From Kitasatospora sp. MAA4 (GTDB lineage Bacteria; Actinomycetota; Actinomycetes; Streptomycetales; Streptomycetaceae), in the NCBI RefSeq assembly GCF_029893355.1, contig NZ_JARZAI010000013.1:1-64000 (forward strand): 64,000 nt of DNA, in the 5' to 3' direction. Both the position numbers and the translations under genes were made by a program. The notes beneath the pieces are model-generated. The model did not search any database. It was not told the origin of the DNA and worked only from the letters and a program-made list of their open reading frames with translations. Shown one piece after another: positions 35,530 through 45,558 of the stretch (position 1 is the stretch's first letter; the number at the start of each line of letters is the position of its first letter).

Positions 35530-36297
35530 GTGTACCGATTTATGCTCTCCCGGCGCTGGGTGGCCCTCACGCTGATCACGCTGCTGCTGATTCCGGTGAT
35601 GATCCGGCTGGGCATCTGGCAGCTGCACCGGCACGAGTCCCGGGTGGCCCGCAACACCCTGATCGGCCACAGCCTCAGCGCCGATCCGGTCGCCTTCGAC
35701 ACGCTCTCCCCCGGCCCGGGCCTCGCCGTCCCCGGCGAGCTGACCTGGCGCGCCGTCACCTCGACCGGCTCGTACGACACCGCGCACGAGTTCGTGGTGC
35801 GCCAGCGCACCGACTCCGGCGGCGACGCCATCGGCTACTTCGTGATCACCCCGCTCACCCTCGCCAACGGGCGCGGCGACGTGCTGGTGAACCGCGGCTG
35901 GGTCCGCCCGGGCGACGACGCGACCAGCTACCCGCGGGTGCCCGCCGCACCGAGCGGCCAGGTCACGGTCACCGGCCGGCTGCGCGCCGACGAGACCACC
36001 GCCGGCAGCGGCATCCGCGAGCGCGGCGGCCTGCCGGATCGTCAGTACATGCTGATCAACGCCGCCCAGCAGGCCCGGATCACCGGCCGACCCGTCCTCG
36101 GCGGCTACCTGGAACTGGCCGCCACCAGCCCCGACCCCGGCCCCCAGGCCCAGGCCCAGCTGCTGCCCGCGCCGAACCACTCGGAGATCGGCCCGCACAT
36201 CGCCTACGCACTCCAGTGGTGGCTCTTCGCCGCCCTGCTGCCGGTGGGTCTGGGGATCCTCGTCCGCCGCGAGGCCAAGGAGGCAAAGGCGGCCTGA
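35530..36297 (+). CDS. SURF1-family cytochrome oxidase assembly protein
   Basis: A 255-aa membrane protein with the SURF1 layout: an N-terminal helix (residues 9-30, ending in GIWQLHRHE), a large periplasmic/extracellular domain containing GYFVITPLTL..GRGDVLVNRGWV, and a C-terminal helix (HIAYALQWWLFAALLPVGLGIL). SURF1 aids haem a insertion into cytochrome aa3 oxidase. The start is a GTG at 35530, 31 nt after the exonuclease gene. Confidence 0.93.
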   Translation: MYRFMLSRRWVALTLITLLLIPVMIRLGIWQLHRHESRVARNTLIGHSLSADPVAFDTLSPGPGLAVPGELTWRAVTSTGSYDTAHEFVVRQRTDSGGDAIGYFVITPLTLANGRGDVLVNRGWVRPGDDATSYPRVPAAPSGQVTVTGRLRADETTAGSGIRERGGLPDRQYMLINAAQQARITGRPVLGGYLELAATSPDPGPQAQAQLLPAPNHSEIGPHIAYALQWWLFAALLPVGLGILVRREAKEAKAA

Positions 36298-36327
36298 CCC
36301 CGGGGACCCGTACGGCAGGATGGCCCC

Positions 36328-37089
36328 ATGGATCTTGGACTGCAGGACAAGGTGTACGTGGTCACGGGCGCGACCCGCGGCCTGGGCCTGGCCGCCGCCC
36401 GCGAACTGGTGGCGGACGGCGCCCGGGTGGTCGTCACCGGACGCAAGCCGGCGGCGGTCGAGGCCACCGTCGAGCTGCTGGGCGGGCCCGCCGCAGCCGC
36501 TGGTGTGGTCGCCGACAACGCGGACCCCGACACGGCCGACCGGGTGCTCGGCGCGGCCGTCGAGCACTTCGGGCGGCTGGACGGCGTGCTGATCAGCGTC
36601 GGCGGGCCGCCGCCCGGCCCGGTCGCGACGGCGACGGACGAGGCATGGCGCGAGGCGTTCGAGGGGGTCTTCCTCGGCGCCCTGCGGATCGCCCGGGCCG
36701 CAGCCGCGCTGCTGGGCGAGGGCGGGGCGATCGGCTTCGTGCTCTCCGCCTCGGTGCGCGAGCCGATCCCGGGCCTGGGGATCTCCAACGGGCTGCGCCC
36801 GGGCCTGGCGATGGCCGCCAAGTCGCTGGCCATCGAACTGGGCCCGCGCGGCATCCGGGTCTTCGGACTGCTGCCCGCGCGGATCGACACCGACCGGGTG
36901 CGGGAGCTGGACTCGCTCGCCGACGACCCGGCCGCCGCCCGCGCCCGGGCCGCCGCCGCGATCCCGCTGGGCCGCTACGGGACGCCCGAGGAGTTCGGCA
37001 AGGTCGCCGCGTTCGTCCTCTCCCCGGCCGCCTCCTACCTGACGGGCGTGATGATCCCGATCGACGGCGGCGCCCTGCGCGGGCTGTAG
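36328..37089 (+). CDS. Short-chain dehydrogenase lacking the canonical catalytic tyrosine
   Basis: A 253-aa SDR with the cofactor motif TGATRGLGLAAA, SVGGPPPGP in place of NNAG, and a C-terminal GAxxPIDGGALRGL. The usual YxxxK is not present: the equivalent segment reads GISNGLRPGLAMAAKSL, so the lysine is kept but Asn-Gly-Leu-Arg replaces the Tyr region. Related SDR subgroups with the same change exist, so it is probably not a mutation of this copy. Substrate unknown. It lies 30 nt after the SURF1 gene and is convergent with the Asp23 operon. Confidence 0.88.
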   Translation: MDLGLQDKVYVVTGATRGLGLAAARELVADGARVVVTGRKPAAVEATVELLGGPAAAAGVVADNADPDTADRVLGAAVEHFGRLDGVLISVGGPPPGPVATATDEAWREAFEGVFLGALRIARAAAALLGEGGAIGFVLSASVREPIPGLGISNGLRPGLAMAAKSLAIELGPRGIRVFGLLPARIDTDRVRELDSLADDPAAARARAAAAIPLGRYGTPEEFGKVAAFVLSPAASYLTGVMIPIDGGALRGL

Positions 37090-37100
37090 AGCCTGGCGCG

Positions 37101-37742
37101 TCAGATCACCCGCGGCCGGTGCGGGTGGCGCGGCGCGCGGGCCCGGGTCCGCGGGGGGCCGGACACCCGCAGGCGCAGGTCCAGCGGGAGTTCGGTCGAC
37201 CCGCCGAGCACCGTACGGGCCTGGGCCAGCGGGCCCGCCTCCAGCTCGCCGACCGTCGCGGGCACGTCGGCCCCCGGGTCGAGCAGCAGCTGCGCCCGCA
37301 CCTGTAGCCGGGGCAGGCGGCCGGCCAGCCGTACCCGCGCCCGGGCCACCTCGGGCAGCGCACCGGCCCCGGCCTCCAGCGCCTGGATCAGCGCGGCGCG
37401 GCGCAGCCGCAGCGTGAGGCCGGGCCGCTGCGGGGTCTCCAGCGCCAGTTCGGTGGGCGAGGAGCGCCGCAGCTGCGCGAGCAGCCACGCGAAGGCGAGC
37501 GCCGCGACGACGGTGAGCCCGCCGATCACCACCGGCCACCACCAGAGGCGGTTGCGCCAGCGGGTGCGCGCAGCCTCGCTGAGCACCGGCCGGTGCGGCG
37601 AGTGGAGCGGCCACCAGGACGGTTGGCCCAGGTGCCAGACCCGGTAGAGGTCGAGCCCGCCGGCCAGCACCAGCAGCGCCCCGACCAGCAGCACCAGTCC
37701 GGCCAGGCCGAGCAGCACGCGGTTGACGGTGACTCTGCTCAT
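37101..37742 (-). CDS. amaP: AmaP-like alkaline-shock membrane anchor
   Basis: A 213-aa protein with two N-terminal membrane helices (about 7-29 and 71-88). A soluble C-terminal domain similar to the Asp23-interacting part of AmaP follows, then a basic Arg/Pro-rich tail. In Firmicutes AmaP anchors Asp23 to the membrane during envelope stress. It is the last gene of the five-gene operon running from 39435. Confidence 0.82.
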   Translation of the reverse strand: MSRVTVNRVLLGLAGLVLLVGALLVLAGGLDLYRVWHLGQPSWWPLHSPHRPVLSEAARTRWRNRLWWWPVVIGGLTVVAALAFAWLLAQLRRSSPTELALETPQRPGLTLRLRRAALIQALEAGAGALPEVARARVRLAGRLPRLQVRAQLLLDPGADVPATVGELEAGPLAQARTVLGGSTELPLDLRLRVSGPPRTRARAPRHPHRPRVI

Positions 37743-37760
37743 CAGGCGAAGCTCCTCGGG

Positions 37761-38306
37761 TCAGTGCATCGGCGGACGGTGCTTGGCCGGCCGGTTCCGC
37801 AGGCGCAGCCGCAGCGGGCTGGCCAGCGCGATCCGCTCCAGCTCGGCCGTCAGGGCGGCCTCGGCCCCGGCGAGGTCGGCGCTGCCGAAGAGCGTCACCC
37901 GGGCCCGGTCGCGGTTCACCCGGGCGCGGGCGTCCGCGACCATCGTCAGCTCCAGCGCCCGGGCCTCCAGCAGCGCCGCCACGCCCGCGCGGTCGATCAG
38001 CGCGCCGGGCGGCCGCATCAGCGCCAGCCAGCGCCGGTTGCCGGGGGCGACGGCCAGCCAGAGCAGCCAGCAGCCGAGCGCCGCCGCGACCCCGGCGGCG
38101 GCGAGCACCCACCCTGAGTCGAGGTGCCGGGTGGCCAGCTCGTGGGCGATCCGCACCCGCCAGGCGCCGGCCCGGTGGCCGGTGCGGACCGCGGCCACGT
38201 CGTAGAGCAGCGCCCCCGAGGCGACCAGGACGACCAGCGCGACCACCCCGGCGGCGGGGCCGCGCGCCGAGCGCGGCACCCGGTTCTCGGACGGCTCGGC
38301 GGTCAC
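37761..38306 (-). CDS. DUF6286 membrane protein
   Basis: A 181-aa protein with two membrane helices (GVVALVVLVASGALLYDV and WVLAAAGVAAALGCWLLWLAV), then a soluble alpha/beta domain (ALLEARALELTMVADARARVNRDRARVTLF...). Proteins of this type accompany Asp23/Gls24 genes in actinobacteria. Its ATG overlaps the stop of the previous gene by 4 nt. Function unknown; probably a second anchor in the Asp23 complex. Confidence 0.8.
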   Translation of the reverse strand: MTAEPSENRVPRSARGPAAGVVALVVLVASGALLYDVAAVRTGHRAGAWRVRIAHELATRHLDSGWVLAAAGVAAALGCWLLWLAVAPGNRRWLALMRPPGALIDRAGVAALLEARALELTMVADARARVNRDRARVTLFGSADLAGAEAALTAELERIALASPLRLRLRNRPAKHRPPMH

Positions 38307-38740
38307 AGCTCCTCGCCCTCGCCGCCCTCAGCGCGCTCAGCGACCGGCGCCTCGGGCAGCAGCAACCGCTCCACGACCACCACCACCTCGCGCACCGGGA
38401 TCCCGGTCAGCGCGCCCACCCGCTCGGCCACCGCGTCCCGGACCGCCCCCGCGAGCGCGGCCAGGTCGGACGGGAACGGGAGGTCGACCCCCACCCTGAT
38501 CCGGGCGCTGCGGCCCGAGACGGAGACCGCGACCCGCGGCGGCTCCCCCGCCACCGCCGTGGGCGTGGCGGCGGTCGCGGCGGCGAGGGTGTCGCGGGCC
38601 GCCAGCCAGGCGATCCGGGCTAGCACCCGGTCGGCGATCCGCAGCCGGCCGCGCTGGGCCGGCGGAGTCGTCCGCCCGGTGTCCCGGCCCCAGCCGGCGT
38701 TGGCCCGGCGCCCCGGCCCCTGCACCGCGGGCGAGGTCAT
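38303..38740 (-). CDS. Asp23/Gls24-like protein (divergent)
   Basis: A 145-aa soluble protein. The core (IADRVLARIAWLAARDT ... PRVAVSVSGRSARIRVGVDLPFP.DLAALAGAVRDAVAERVGALTGIPVREVVVVVERL) follows the Asp23/Gls24 pattern of one helix plus alternating strands and helices, with long low-complexity ends. It overlaps the small membrane gene by 1 nt and the DUF6286 gene by 4 nt. It likely forms complexes with the canonical Asp23 protein of the operon. Confidence 0.8.
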   Translation of the reverse strand: MTSPAVQGPGRRANAGWGRDTGRTTPPAQRGRLRIADRVLARIAWLAARDTLAAATAATPTAVAGEPPRVAVSVSGRSARIRVGVDLPFPSDLAALAGAVRDAVAERVGALTGIPVREVVVVVERLLLPEAPVAERAEGGEGEEL

Positions 38741-38931
38741 CAGCGCCGCCGGTCGCGGCTGCGCAGCAGGTCGCGGAGGTCGCCCAGGTCCACGTCGCCC
38801 TCCAGCAGCCGACCCACCACGAAGCCGACCGCGCCGAGCACGGCGACCAGCAGGAAGGCGGCGAACCCGCCGAAGTAGCCGGCGAAGCCCAGGGCCATGC
38901 CGGCCACCATGCCGATGAACGCGAGACTCAC
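38740..38931 (-). CDS. Small membrane protein of the Asp23 operon (DUF2273-like)
   Basis: A 63-aa protein with two adjacent hydrophobic segments (residues 3-21 and 23-42) and a charged tail (VDLGDLRDLLRSRDRRR). Small proteins of this kind are encoded beside Gls24/Asp23 genes and may recruit them to the membrane. It lies 33 nt after the Asp23 gene on the same strand. Confidence 0.82.
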   Translation of the reverse strand: MSLAFIGMVAGMALGFAGYFGGFAAFLLVAVLGAVGFVVGRLLEGDVDLGDLRDLLRSRDRRR

Positions 38932-38964
38932 TGGTTCTTCTCCGATCGGAGCGTCGGGGCAGGC

Positions 38965-39435
38965 CTACTGGACTCGGGAGCGCCGCTCGGAGGGCTGCTC
39001 CTCCTCGTCCTCGTCCAGCTCATCCGGCAGATGGACGTCGTTGACGGCGATGTTCACCTCGACCACTTCGAGGCCGGTCATCCGCTCGACCGCGCTGATG
39101 ATGTTGTGCCGCACCGCCGCGGCGAGCTGCGGGATGACCACGCCGTACTCGACCACCAGGGCGATGTCGATGGCGGTCTGCTTCTCGCCCACCTCGGCCT
39201 TGATCCCGCGCGAGACGCTGGAACGGCCGCCGGGCACCCGGTCGCGCATCGCGCCGAAGGTCCGGGACAGCCCGGAACCCAGCGCGTAGATGCCGGGGAC
39301 CTCGCGCGCGGCCATGCCCGCGATCTTCTCCACCACACCGTCGGCGAGCGCCGTCCGTCCGCGCTCCTCGGTCAGCGGGCCGCTGTGCGCAGCGCCGCCC
39401 TTGGTGAGATCGGACGGCTTCGGGGTGTCGGGCAT
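38965..39435 (-). CDS. Asp23/Gls24 family envelope stress protein
   Basis: A 156-aa protein with the full Asp23/Gls24 signature: GRTALADGVVEKIAGMAAREVPGIYALG, VEVGEKQTAIDIALVVEYGVVIPQLAAAVRHNIISAVERMTGLEVVEVNIAVNDVHLP, and an acidic C-terminus. In Gram-positive bacteria these proteins coat the membrane and respond to cell-envelope or alkaline stress. First gene of the operon; GGAGGCACTCCC precedes the ATG. A possible -10 (TATAGC in GGTATAGCT, minus strand near 39465) lies upstream; no firm sigma-factor class can be assigned. Confidence 0.92.
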   Translation of the reverse strand: MPDTPKPSDLTKGGAAHSGPLTEERGRTALADGVVEKIAGMAAREVPGIYALGSGLSRTFGAMRDRVPGGRSSVSRGIKAEVGEKQTAIDIALVVEYGVVIPQLAAAVRHNIISAVERMTGLEVVEVNIAVNDVHLPDELDEDEEEQPSERRSRVQ

Positions 39436-39536
39436 GGGAGTGCCTCCTGGGGTCGCGTCTCCAGCTATACCGCACTGACCCCCAACTCTGACATTTCGCC
39501 ACGTACCACGCCTCCGGGCATCTTCCGGACACGGCA

Positions 39537-39568
39537 AAGGGCCCGGCTCCACTGGAAGCCGGGCCCTT
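39537..39568 (-). terminator. Terminator hairpin after the enoyl-CoA hydratase gene
   Basis: A 12-bp perfect stem (AAGGGCCCGGCT at 39537-39548 with 39557-39568) and an 8-nt loop lie 14 nt past the stop codon. Confidence 0.82.
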
Positions 39569-39581
39569 GGGGACAGCGCAG

Positions 39582-40400
39582 TCAGTCGCCCAGGCCGGCG
39601 AGGTCGCGCAGGCGGCGGGCCTGCGCCGCCCGTTCGGCGGAACGCTGCTCGTCGTAGGAGCGCCCGCCGGCGCCCTGGAGCAGGGCCTTGGTCTCGATCA
39701 CGGCGTTGCGCGGCGCGGCGAGCAGGGCTGCGGCCAGTTCGCGGGCCGCGGTGTCCAGCTCCTCGTTCGGCACGGCCAGGTTGGCCAGGCCGATGGCGGC
39801 GGCCTCCTCGGCCGTGACGTCCCGGCCGGTGGCGCAGATCTCCAGCGCCCGCCCGTAGCCCACCAGGTCGGTCAGCGGCTTGGTGCCGGCCAGGTCGGGG
39901 ACCAGGCCGAGCGAGGTCTCACGCATCGAGAACTTCGCGTCCAGCGCGCAGATCCGCAGGTCGCAGGCGAGCGCGAGCTGGAAGCCGGCCCCGACCGCGT
40001 GGCCCTGGACGGCGGCGACGGTGATCAGGTCGGAGCGCCGCCACCAGGTGAAGGCCTCCTGGAACTCGGCGATGTAGCCGTCCAGCTGCTGGTCCGGGGC
40101 GGCGGCCAGGGCGGTGAAGCCCAGCTCGCCGGGGATGCCCTCGGGGCTGAACATCGCGCGGTCCAGGCCGGCCGAGAAGGACAGGCCCTCGGCCCGCAGC
40201 AGCACCACGCGGACGGTGCCGGGCAGCTCGCGGCCGACCGCGGCGAGCGCGCGCCACATGGCCGGGGTCTGCGCGTTGCGGCGCTTGGGGTGACAGAGAG
40301 TCACCACGGCGAGCTCGCCCTCGACCTCCAGCCGGACGCCGACCTCCTCCCAGGAGTCCGCGGAGTCCGGGGAGGGAGGGGTGGAGACGGGCGCGGTCAT
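39582..40400 (-). CDS. Enoyl-CoA hydratase/isomerase family protein
   Basis: A 272-aa crotonase-fold protein. Oxyanion-hole regions are AEGLSFSAGLDRAMF and VQGHAVGAGFQLALACDLRI, followed by FSMRETSLGLVPDLAGTKPLT. The Glu in MRETSLGL suits a hydratase/isomerase. The CoA substrate is unknown. The ATG at 40400 has GGAGGTGCCC immediately upstream; a GTG two codons earlier falls inside that site. In my memory of S. coelicolor a crotonase gene also sits beside the Gbn and ABC-F genes, as here. Confidence 0.9.
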   Translation of the reverse strand: MTAPVSTPPSPDSADSWEEVGVRLEVEGELAVVTLCHPKRRNAQTPAMWRALAAVGRELPGTVRVVLLRAEGLSFSAGLDRAMFSPEGIPGELGFTALAAAPDQQLDGYIAEFQEAFTWWRRSDLITVAAVQGHAVGAGFQLALACDLRICALDAKFSMRETSLGLVPDLAGTKPLTDLVGYGRALEICATGRDVTAEEAAAIGLANLAVPNEELDTAARELAAALLAAPRNAVIETKALLQGAGGRSYDEQRSAERAAQARRLRDLAGLGD

Positions 40401-40608
40401 GGGCACCTCCGGAGACGGGCAGGGCAGGCTCCGGTGTGCCGCCCTCTACTTCTACCGGAGAGTAACTTATCCTGCCGCCCTTCGGTACCGCCCGGATCCG
40501 GACATGACGATCGGCGGCCGGACGGCATCGTCACGGTCGCCGATTCGCCTGGGCCCGCTGCTCGCGAACCGGCGGAACCTGTCGAACACCTGCTGACCTG
40601 ACGGTCGG

Positions 40609-40842
40609 TCAGGATCCCGCCGCCGCAGCCGCTTTGGCCTTGCCGCGCGTGGCGCCGCCGCGACCCCGAAGGTTCACCCCGGACTCGCTGAGCATGCGGT
40701 GCACGAAGCCGTACGAGCGGCCGGTCTCCTCCGCCAGCGCACGGATACTCGCTCCGGAGTCGTACTTCTTCTTCAACTCGGTCGCGAGCTTTTCACGCGC
40801 GACACCAGTTACCCGGCTGCCCTTTTTCAGAGTCTCGGCCAC
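40609..40842 (-). CDS. gbn: Gbn-like nucleoid-associated protein (GATC-binding HTH)
   Basis: A 77-aa basic protein: an N-terminal basic region (LKKGSRVTGVAREKLATELKKKYDSG), a compact HTH (ASIRALAEETGRSYGFVHRMLSESG), then an Arg/Gly-rich wing-like tail (VNLRGRGGATRGKAKAAAAA). It matches, to my recollection, SCO1839 (Gbn) of Streptomyces coelicolor, a small nucleoid-associated protein that binds DNA at GATC cores and affects development. The GTG at 40842 has GAGGAGG upstream and gives the family length; a longer frame to 40926 is not needed. It lies beside an ABC-F gene as in S. coelicolor. Confidence 0.88.
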   Translation of the reverse strand: MAETLKKGSRVTGVAREKLATELKKKYDSGASIRALAEETGRSYGFVHRMLSESGVNLRGRGGATRGKAKAAAAAGS

Positions 40843-41220
40843 CCGTGCCTCCTCGTAGCTGTGCTCGATCGGATTCCCATGATCACCCATCCCCCGGCTC
40901 ATGGCCACCCATTCGACAAGGTCCATCGGGGCAATCGGGCGGCGGCGAGTCGTATCGCCCGCGCATCCGGGCGCTCACCCTGGGTGTGCGAGGCTCTGCA
41001 GAAAACGCCCGTAGCGGACGAAAGAGCTGATCAGCAGGGTCGTCCAGGGATCGCCGCAGAGGTGAGTCGACTAAAACGGAATCCCAGACCACTGCATTCC
41101 CGGAAGGGCCCGGGTGATGGGTTCGTCTGGGCCAGATGCAGGAGCGTGTGTCTACTCAACGCAAGCGCCCGTGACCACGGGCGCGGTCACGGGCTGTTGC
41201 GGAGCGGGTTGCTGCGAGGG
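40843..41220. other. Intergenic region upstream of gbn
   Basis: About 378 nt hold the gbn promoter and the 3' end of the ABC-F transcript. Two GATC sites lie close to the gbn start (near 40868 and 40878), where an autoregulating Gbn could bind. A 9-bp hairpin (CCCGTGACC at 41168-41176 with 41185-41193), 28 nt past the ABC-F stop, is its probable terminator. No credible ORF is seen. Confidence 0.5.
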
Positions 41221-42819
<1,599 letters not shown>

Positions 42820-43098
42820 GGCTGGAAAAGCTCCTGGGGCTGGTACGGCCCCGGTCCGCGTCATGACGTCAGGCGGCAGGGGCACAAGGGTGCGGCGGGG
42901 GTCTGGGCGGCGCCTGAACGGCGCTGGACGGGCGACGGCGGCCGAACGGCCCGCACCGCACCGGCACGGACCGAAGAGCTCGCTGCCTACCGCCGCTAGT
43001 GCCCGCGGAGAACAGCCATGTGGCCCAGTCTACCGGGCCGCCCGCGGGTGCTCGGAGACATTTCCGGCCACCGCCCCGGCAGCGGCCCTGTCCGGGCC

Positions 43099-44022
43099 CT
43101 AGGCCGCCGTCGCGGGGCAGCCGGTGTCCGGCTTGAGGGCGGCGAACGGCTCGGCCGGGCTGTCGCAGGGGGTCTGGGCCACACCCTGGTCGGTGTCGAA
43201 GATCCGGGTGCCGGCCAGCGGACCGTCGTCGATCTTGACCAGGTGGCCGTTGAGCGCGGTCAGCTGGACCTTGGGCCCGGCGTTCAGCTGCCAGCCGTGG
43301 CCGTCCAGCTTGAAGCCGGTGATGCCGCCCGGCAGCACGTGGCCGGCACCGTTCGTCCCGGTGCAGGTGCGCGGGACCAGGACGGCGCTGTCGGTCTGGA
43401 CGGCGCGCAGCGGGTCGAAGAGGCAGCCGAAGAGCGGGCGGGAGTTGAACCGCAGGTCGCCGTCGCGGTCGCGGAAGCCCATGGTCAGGCCCGGCGTGGT
43501 GACCTGCACCCAGGCCTCGGGCGCGCTGACGGTCTGCAGTGCGGCGGCGGCCCGCTCCAGCTGGACCTGCTTGCGCTGGGCGTCGGTGCGCTGGTCGGCA
43601 CCGGGCTCGCCGTCGGCGCGCAGCCACTCGGCCAGGCCCGGGACGGCGCGGTGCCAGCGGACCTCGTGGTCGCTGGTCTCGATCGAGGTGACCATGCCGT
43701 CGTCCCAGACGACGATGGCGCTGCCGCCGAGCACCGACAGGTGCAGCGCGGTCGCGCCGTCGCGCTGGTAGGTCCAGAGCAGCGCGCCGGTGGTGCGGTC
43801 GTACGCCTCCAGGCCGGGGCCGACCCGCAGGTCCAGCGCGGGTGCCCCGTCCGACTGGGCGCCCACCGGGCTGGCCTGCGCCTGGCCCGGCGCGGAGACC
43901 TGGTCGCCGAACGGGACCGGGCGGTTGGCGTGGGCGGCAGCGCCCGCGCCGAGCACCAGGAGCACGGCCATGGCGGGCAGGGCGGATCGGGGCGTGAGGG
44001 TACGTAGCGGCTTCCAGGACAC
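43099..44022 (-). CDS. Secreted PQQ-like beta-propeller protein (short)
   Basis: A 307-aa protein with an N-terminal signal-like segment (residues ~14-32, ending AAAHA) and a few propeller-type blades (LEAYDRTTGALLWTYQRDGATALHLSVLGGSAIVVWDDG..; W.V; GFKLDGHGWQLNAG). It contains paired cysteines in GCLFDPLRA...RTC and PCDSP...GCPA, probably disulfides. Function unknown. The start is uncertain: the GTG at 44022 gives a good signal peptide but a weak ribosome site. Confidence 0.7.
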   Translation of the reverse strand: MSWKPLRTLTPRSALPAMAVLLVLGAGAAAHANRPVPFGDQVSAPGQAQASPVGAQSDGAPALDLRVGPGLEAYDRTTGALLWTYQRDGATALHLSVLGGSAIVVWDDGMVTSIETSDHEVRWHRAVPGLAEWLRADGEPGADQRTDAQRKQVQLERAAAALQTVSAPEAWVQVTTPGLTMGFRDRDGDLRFNSRPLFGCLFDPLRAVQTDSAVLVPRTCTGTNGAGHVLPGGITGFKLDGHGWQLNAGPKVQLTALNGHLVKIDDGPLAGTRIFDTDQGVAQTPCDSPAEPFAALKPDTGCPATAA

Positions 44023-44274
44023 CTCGGGAGGGTACCTGGCGAGAGCTGAAGCTTCAGCATGGCGGGGCCGTTTACCCAGGTTCCGTACCGATAACCAGAC
44101 ATTCGGACTGCGATCTGGCGCGATCACCAAGCGTCAGATTGCACGGTGGATTCGGCCATACTCGCCGCACTTGTCCACTTTAGGGTGACATTCGGCTTTT
44201 CTGACGGCTCGTAGGCTTACGGTCGGTGATGCAGGCGTGCTCGGACCGCCTCGCGAAGCCCCCGAGGAGAGAGC

Positions 44275-45558
44275 ATGCGAATCGGCCGCCCGGCCCTGGC
44301 CGCCTCCACCCTGCTGCTGCTCATCACCGCGGGCGTCTCCACCGGCGGCCCGCTGCCCACCGCCGACCGGCTGCCCGCCCTCTCCTCCGACAGCGCCGCC
44401 CACCCGCGCGGCGCCGCCCCCAAGCCGCCCGCCCAGCGGGCCTCGCACGAGGTGCCGTTCGGCGCCTTCGTCGGCTCCTGGGACACCTACATCCCGCAGA
44501 TCGCCCAGCTGGCCACCTGGCTGAACGGCGCCAACCTCCAGGTCGGCCACACCTACCTGGCCGGAAACAGCTGGAACGACGTCGAGGGCGACACCAAGGT
44601 GCTGGCGCTCTGGTCGCAGTGGCGGCAGGCCGACCCGTCCCGAATCCTGGTGCTCAACGTCCCGATGCTGGCGCCCAACGAGCCGCCCGTCCAGGACGGC
44701 GGCCAGGTGTCCACGATGCTGAAGCAGGGCGCGCGCGGGGCCTACGACCAGCACTTCCTCAAACTGGCCAGGAAGCTGGTCGCGCTCGGCGGCGGCGACA
44801 CCGTGCTGGTGCCCGGCTGGGAGATGAACGGCACCACCTACACCGGCCGCTGCGAGCCCGACCCGGCCGCCTGGAAGGCCTACTGGCGGCGGATCGTCGG
44901 GGTGATGCGCTCGGTGCCCGGCCAGCGGTTCCGCTTCGACTTCGACCCCAACCGCGGGCTGGACGCGATCGCCTGGACCAAGTGCTACCCGGGTGACGAC
45001 GTGGTGGACATCATCGGGATGGACACCTACGACCAGCAGCCCGGCAACACCTTCGACGACTACGTGCGCGAGCCGTACGGCCTGGAGGACCAGGTCGAGT
45101 TCGCCGCCAAGCGCGGCAAGCCGGTCTCCTACCCGGAGTGGGGGCTGTGGCGGCACGGCGACAACCCCGAGTTCGTGCGGCGGATGGTCGAGTGGACGCG
45201 CACCCACGACACCGCCTACCAGACGGTGACCGACTACTGCCCGCACGGCGTCTGGGAGTGCCGCAGCAACCCGCGCTCCAGCGCGGTCTACAGGAGTCTG
45301 CTGGCCGGGTCCAACGGCGCGGGCGAGCCGCCCTGCCCCGGGCACGGCACGGACGGACGGCCGGTCAGGCCGGTGCGGCCGAACCCCCGCTGCACGGCGG
45401 CGACGCCCGCCGCGCCGTCCCCCTCGCCGTCGGCCGCGCCCTCGGCCGTCCCGTCCACCGTCCCCGCTGTCCCGCTGCCGGGCTGGCCGTCGGTGTGGCC
45501 GCCGGCCTGGCCCTCGGTCTGGCCGACCGGCTGGCCGGTCAGCGCCGCACGGAACTGA
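44275..45558 (+). CDS. Secreted GH26-like glycoside hydrolase
   Basis: A 427-aa exported protein with a signal peptide at residues 1-24. The catalytic (beta/alpha)8 domain (~60-350) has the GH26-type acid/base in GWEMNG (E183) and a nucleophile in YPEWG (E288), with FDFDPNRG and GMDTYDQQPG between. GH26 enzymes cut beta-mannans or related glycans. After the domain comes a Pro/Ala/Ser linker and an odd C-terminus of alternating Trp-Pro units (PGWPSVWPPAWPSVWPTGW). GAGGAGAG precedes the ATG. Its last 20 nt overlap the end of the convergent acetyltransferase gene. Probably trims the polysaccharide made by the adjacent locus. Confidence 0.85.
   Translation: MRIGRPALAASTLLLLITAGVSTGGPLPTADRLPALSSDSAAHPRGAAPKPPAQRASHEVPFGAFVGSWDTYIPQIAQLATWLNGANLQVGHTYLAGNSWNDVEGDTKVLALWSQWRQADPSRILVLNVPMLAPNEPPVQDGGQVSTMLKQGARGAYDQHFLKLARKLVALGGGDTVLVPGWEMNGTTYTGRCEPDPAAWKAYWRRIVGVMRSVPGQRFRFDFDPNRGLDAIAWTKCYPGDDVVDIIGMDTYDQQPGNTFDDYVREPYGLEDQVEFAAKRGKPVSYPEWGLWRHGDNPEFVRRMVEWTRTHDTAYQTVTDYCPHGVWECRSNPRSSAVYRSLLAGSNGAGEPPCPGHGTDGRPVRPVRPNPRCTAATPAAPSPSPSAAPSAVPSTVPAVPLPGWPSVWPPAWPSVWPTGWPVSAARN

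Noticed and set aside
35359-38112. A 917-codon minus-strand frame across SURF1, the SDR and AmaP genes.
   Set aside because: Pro/Arg/Gly/Ala-rich shadow frame that crosses several real genes in both directions.
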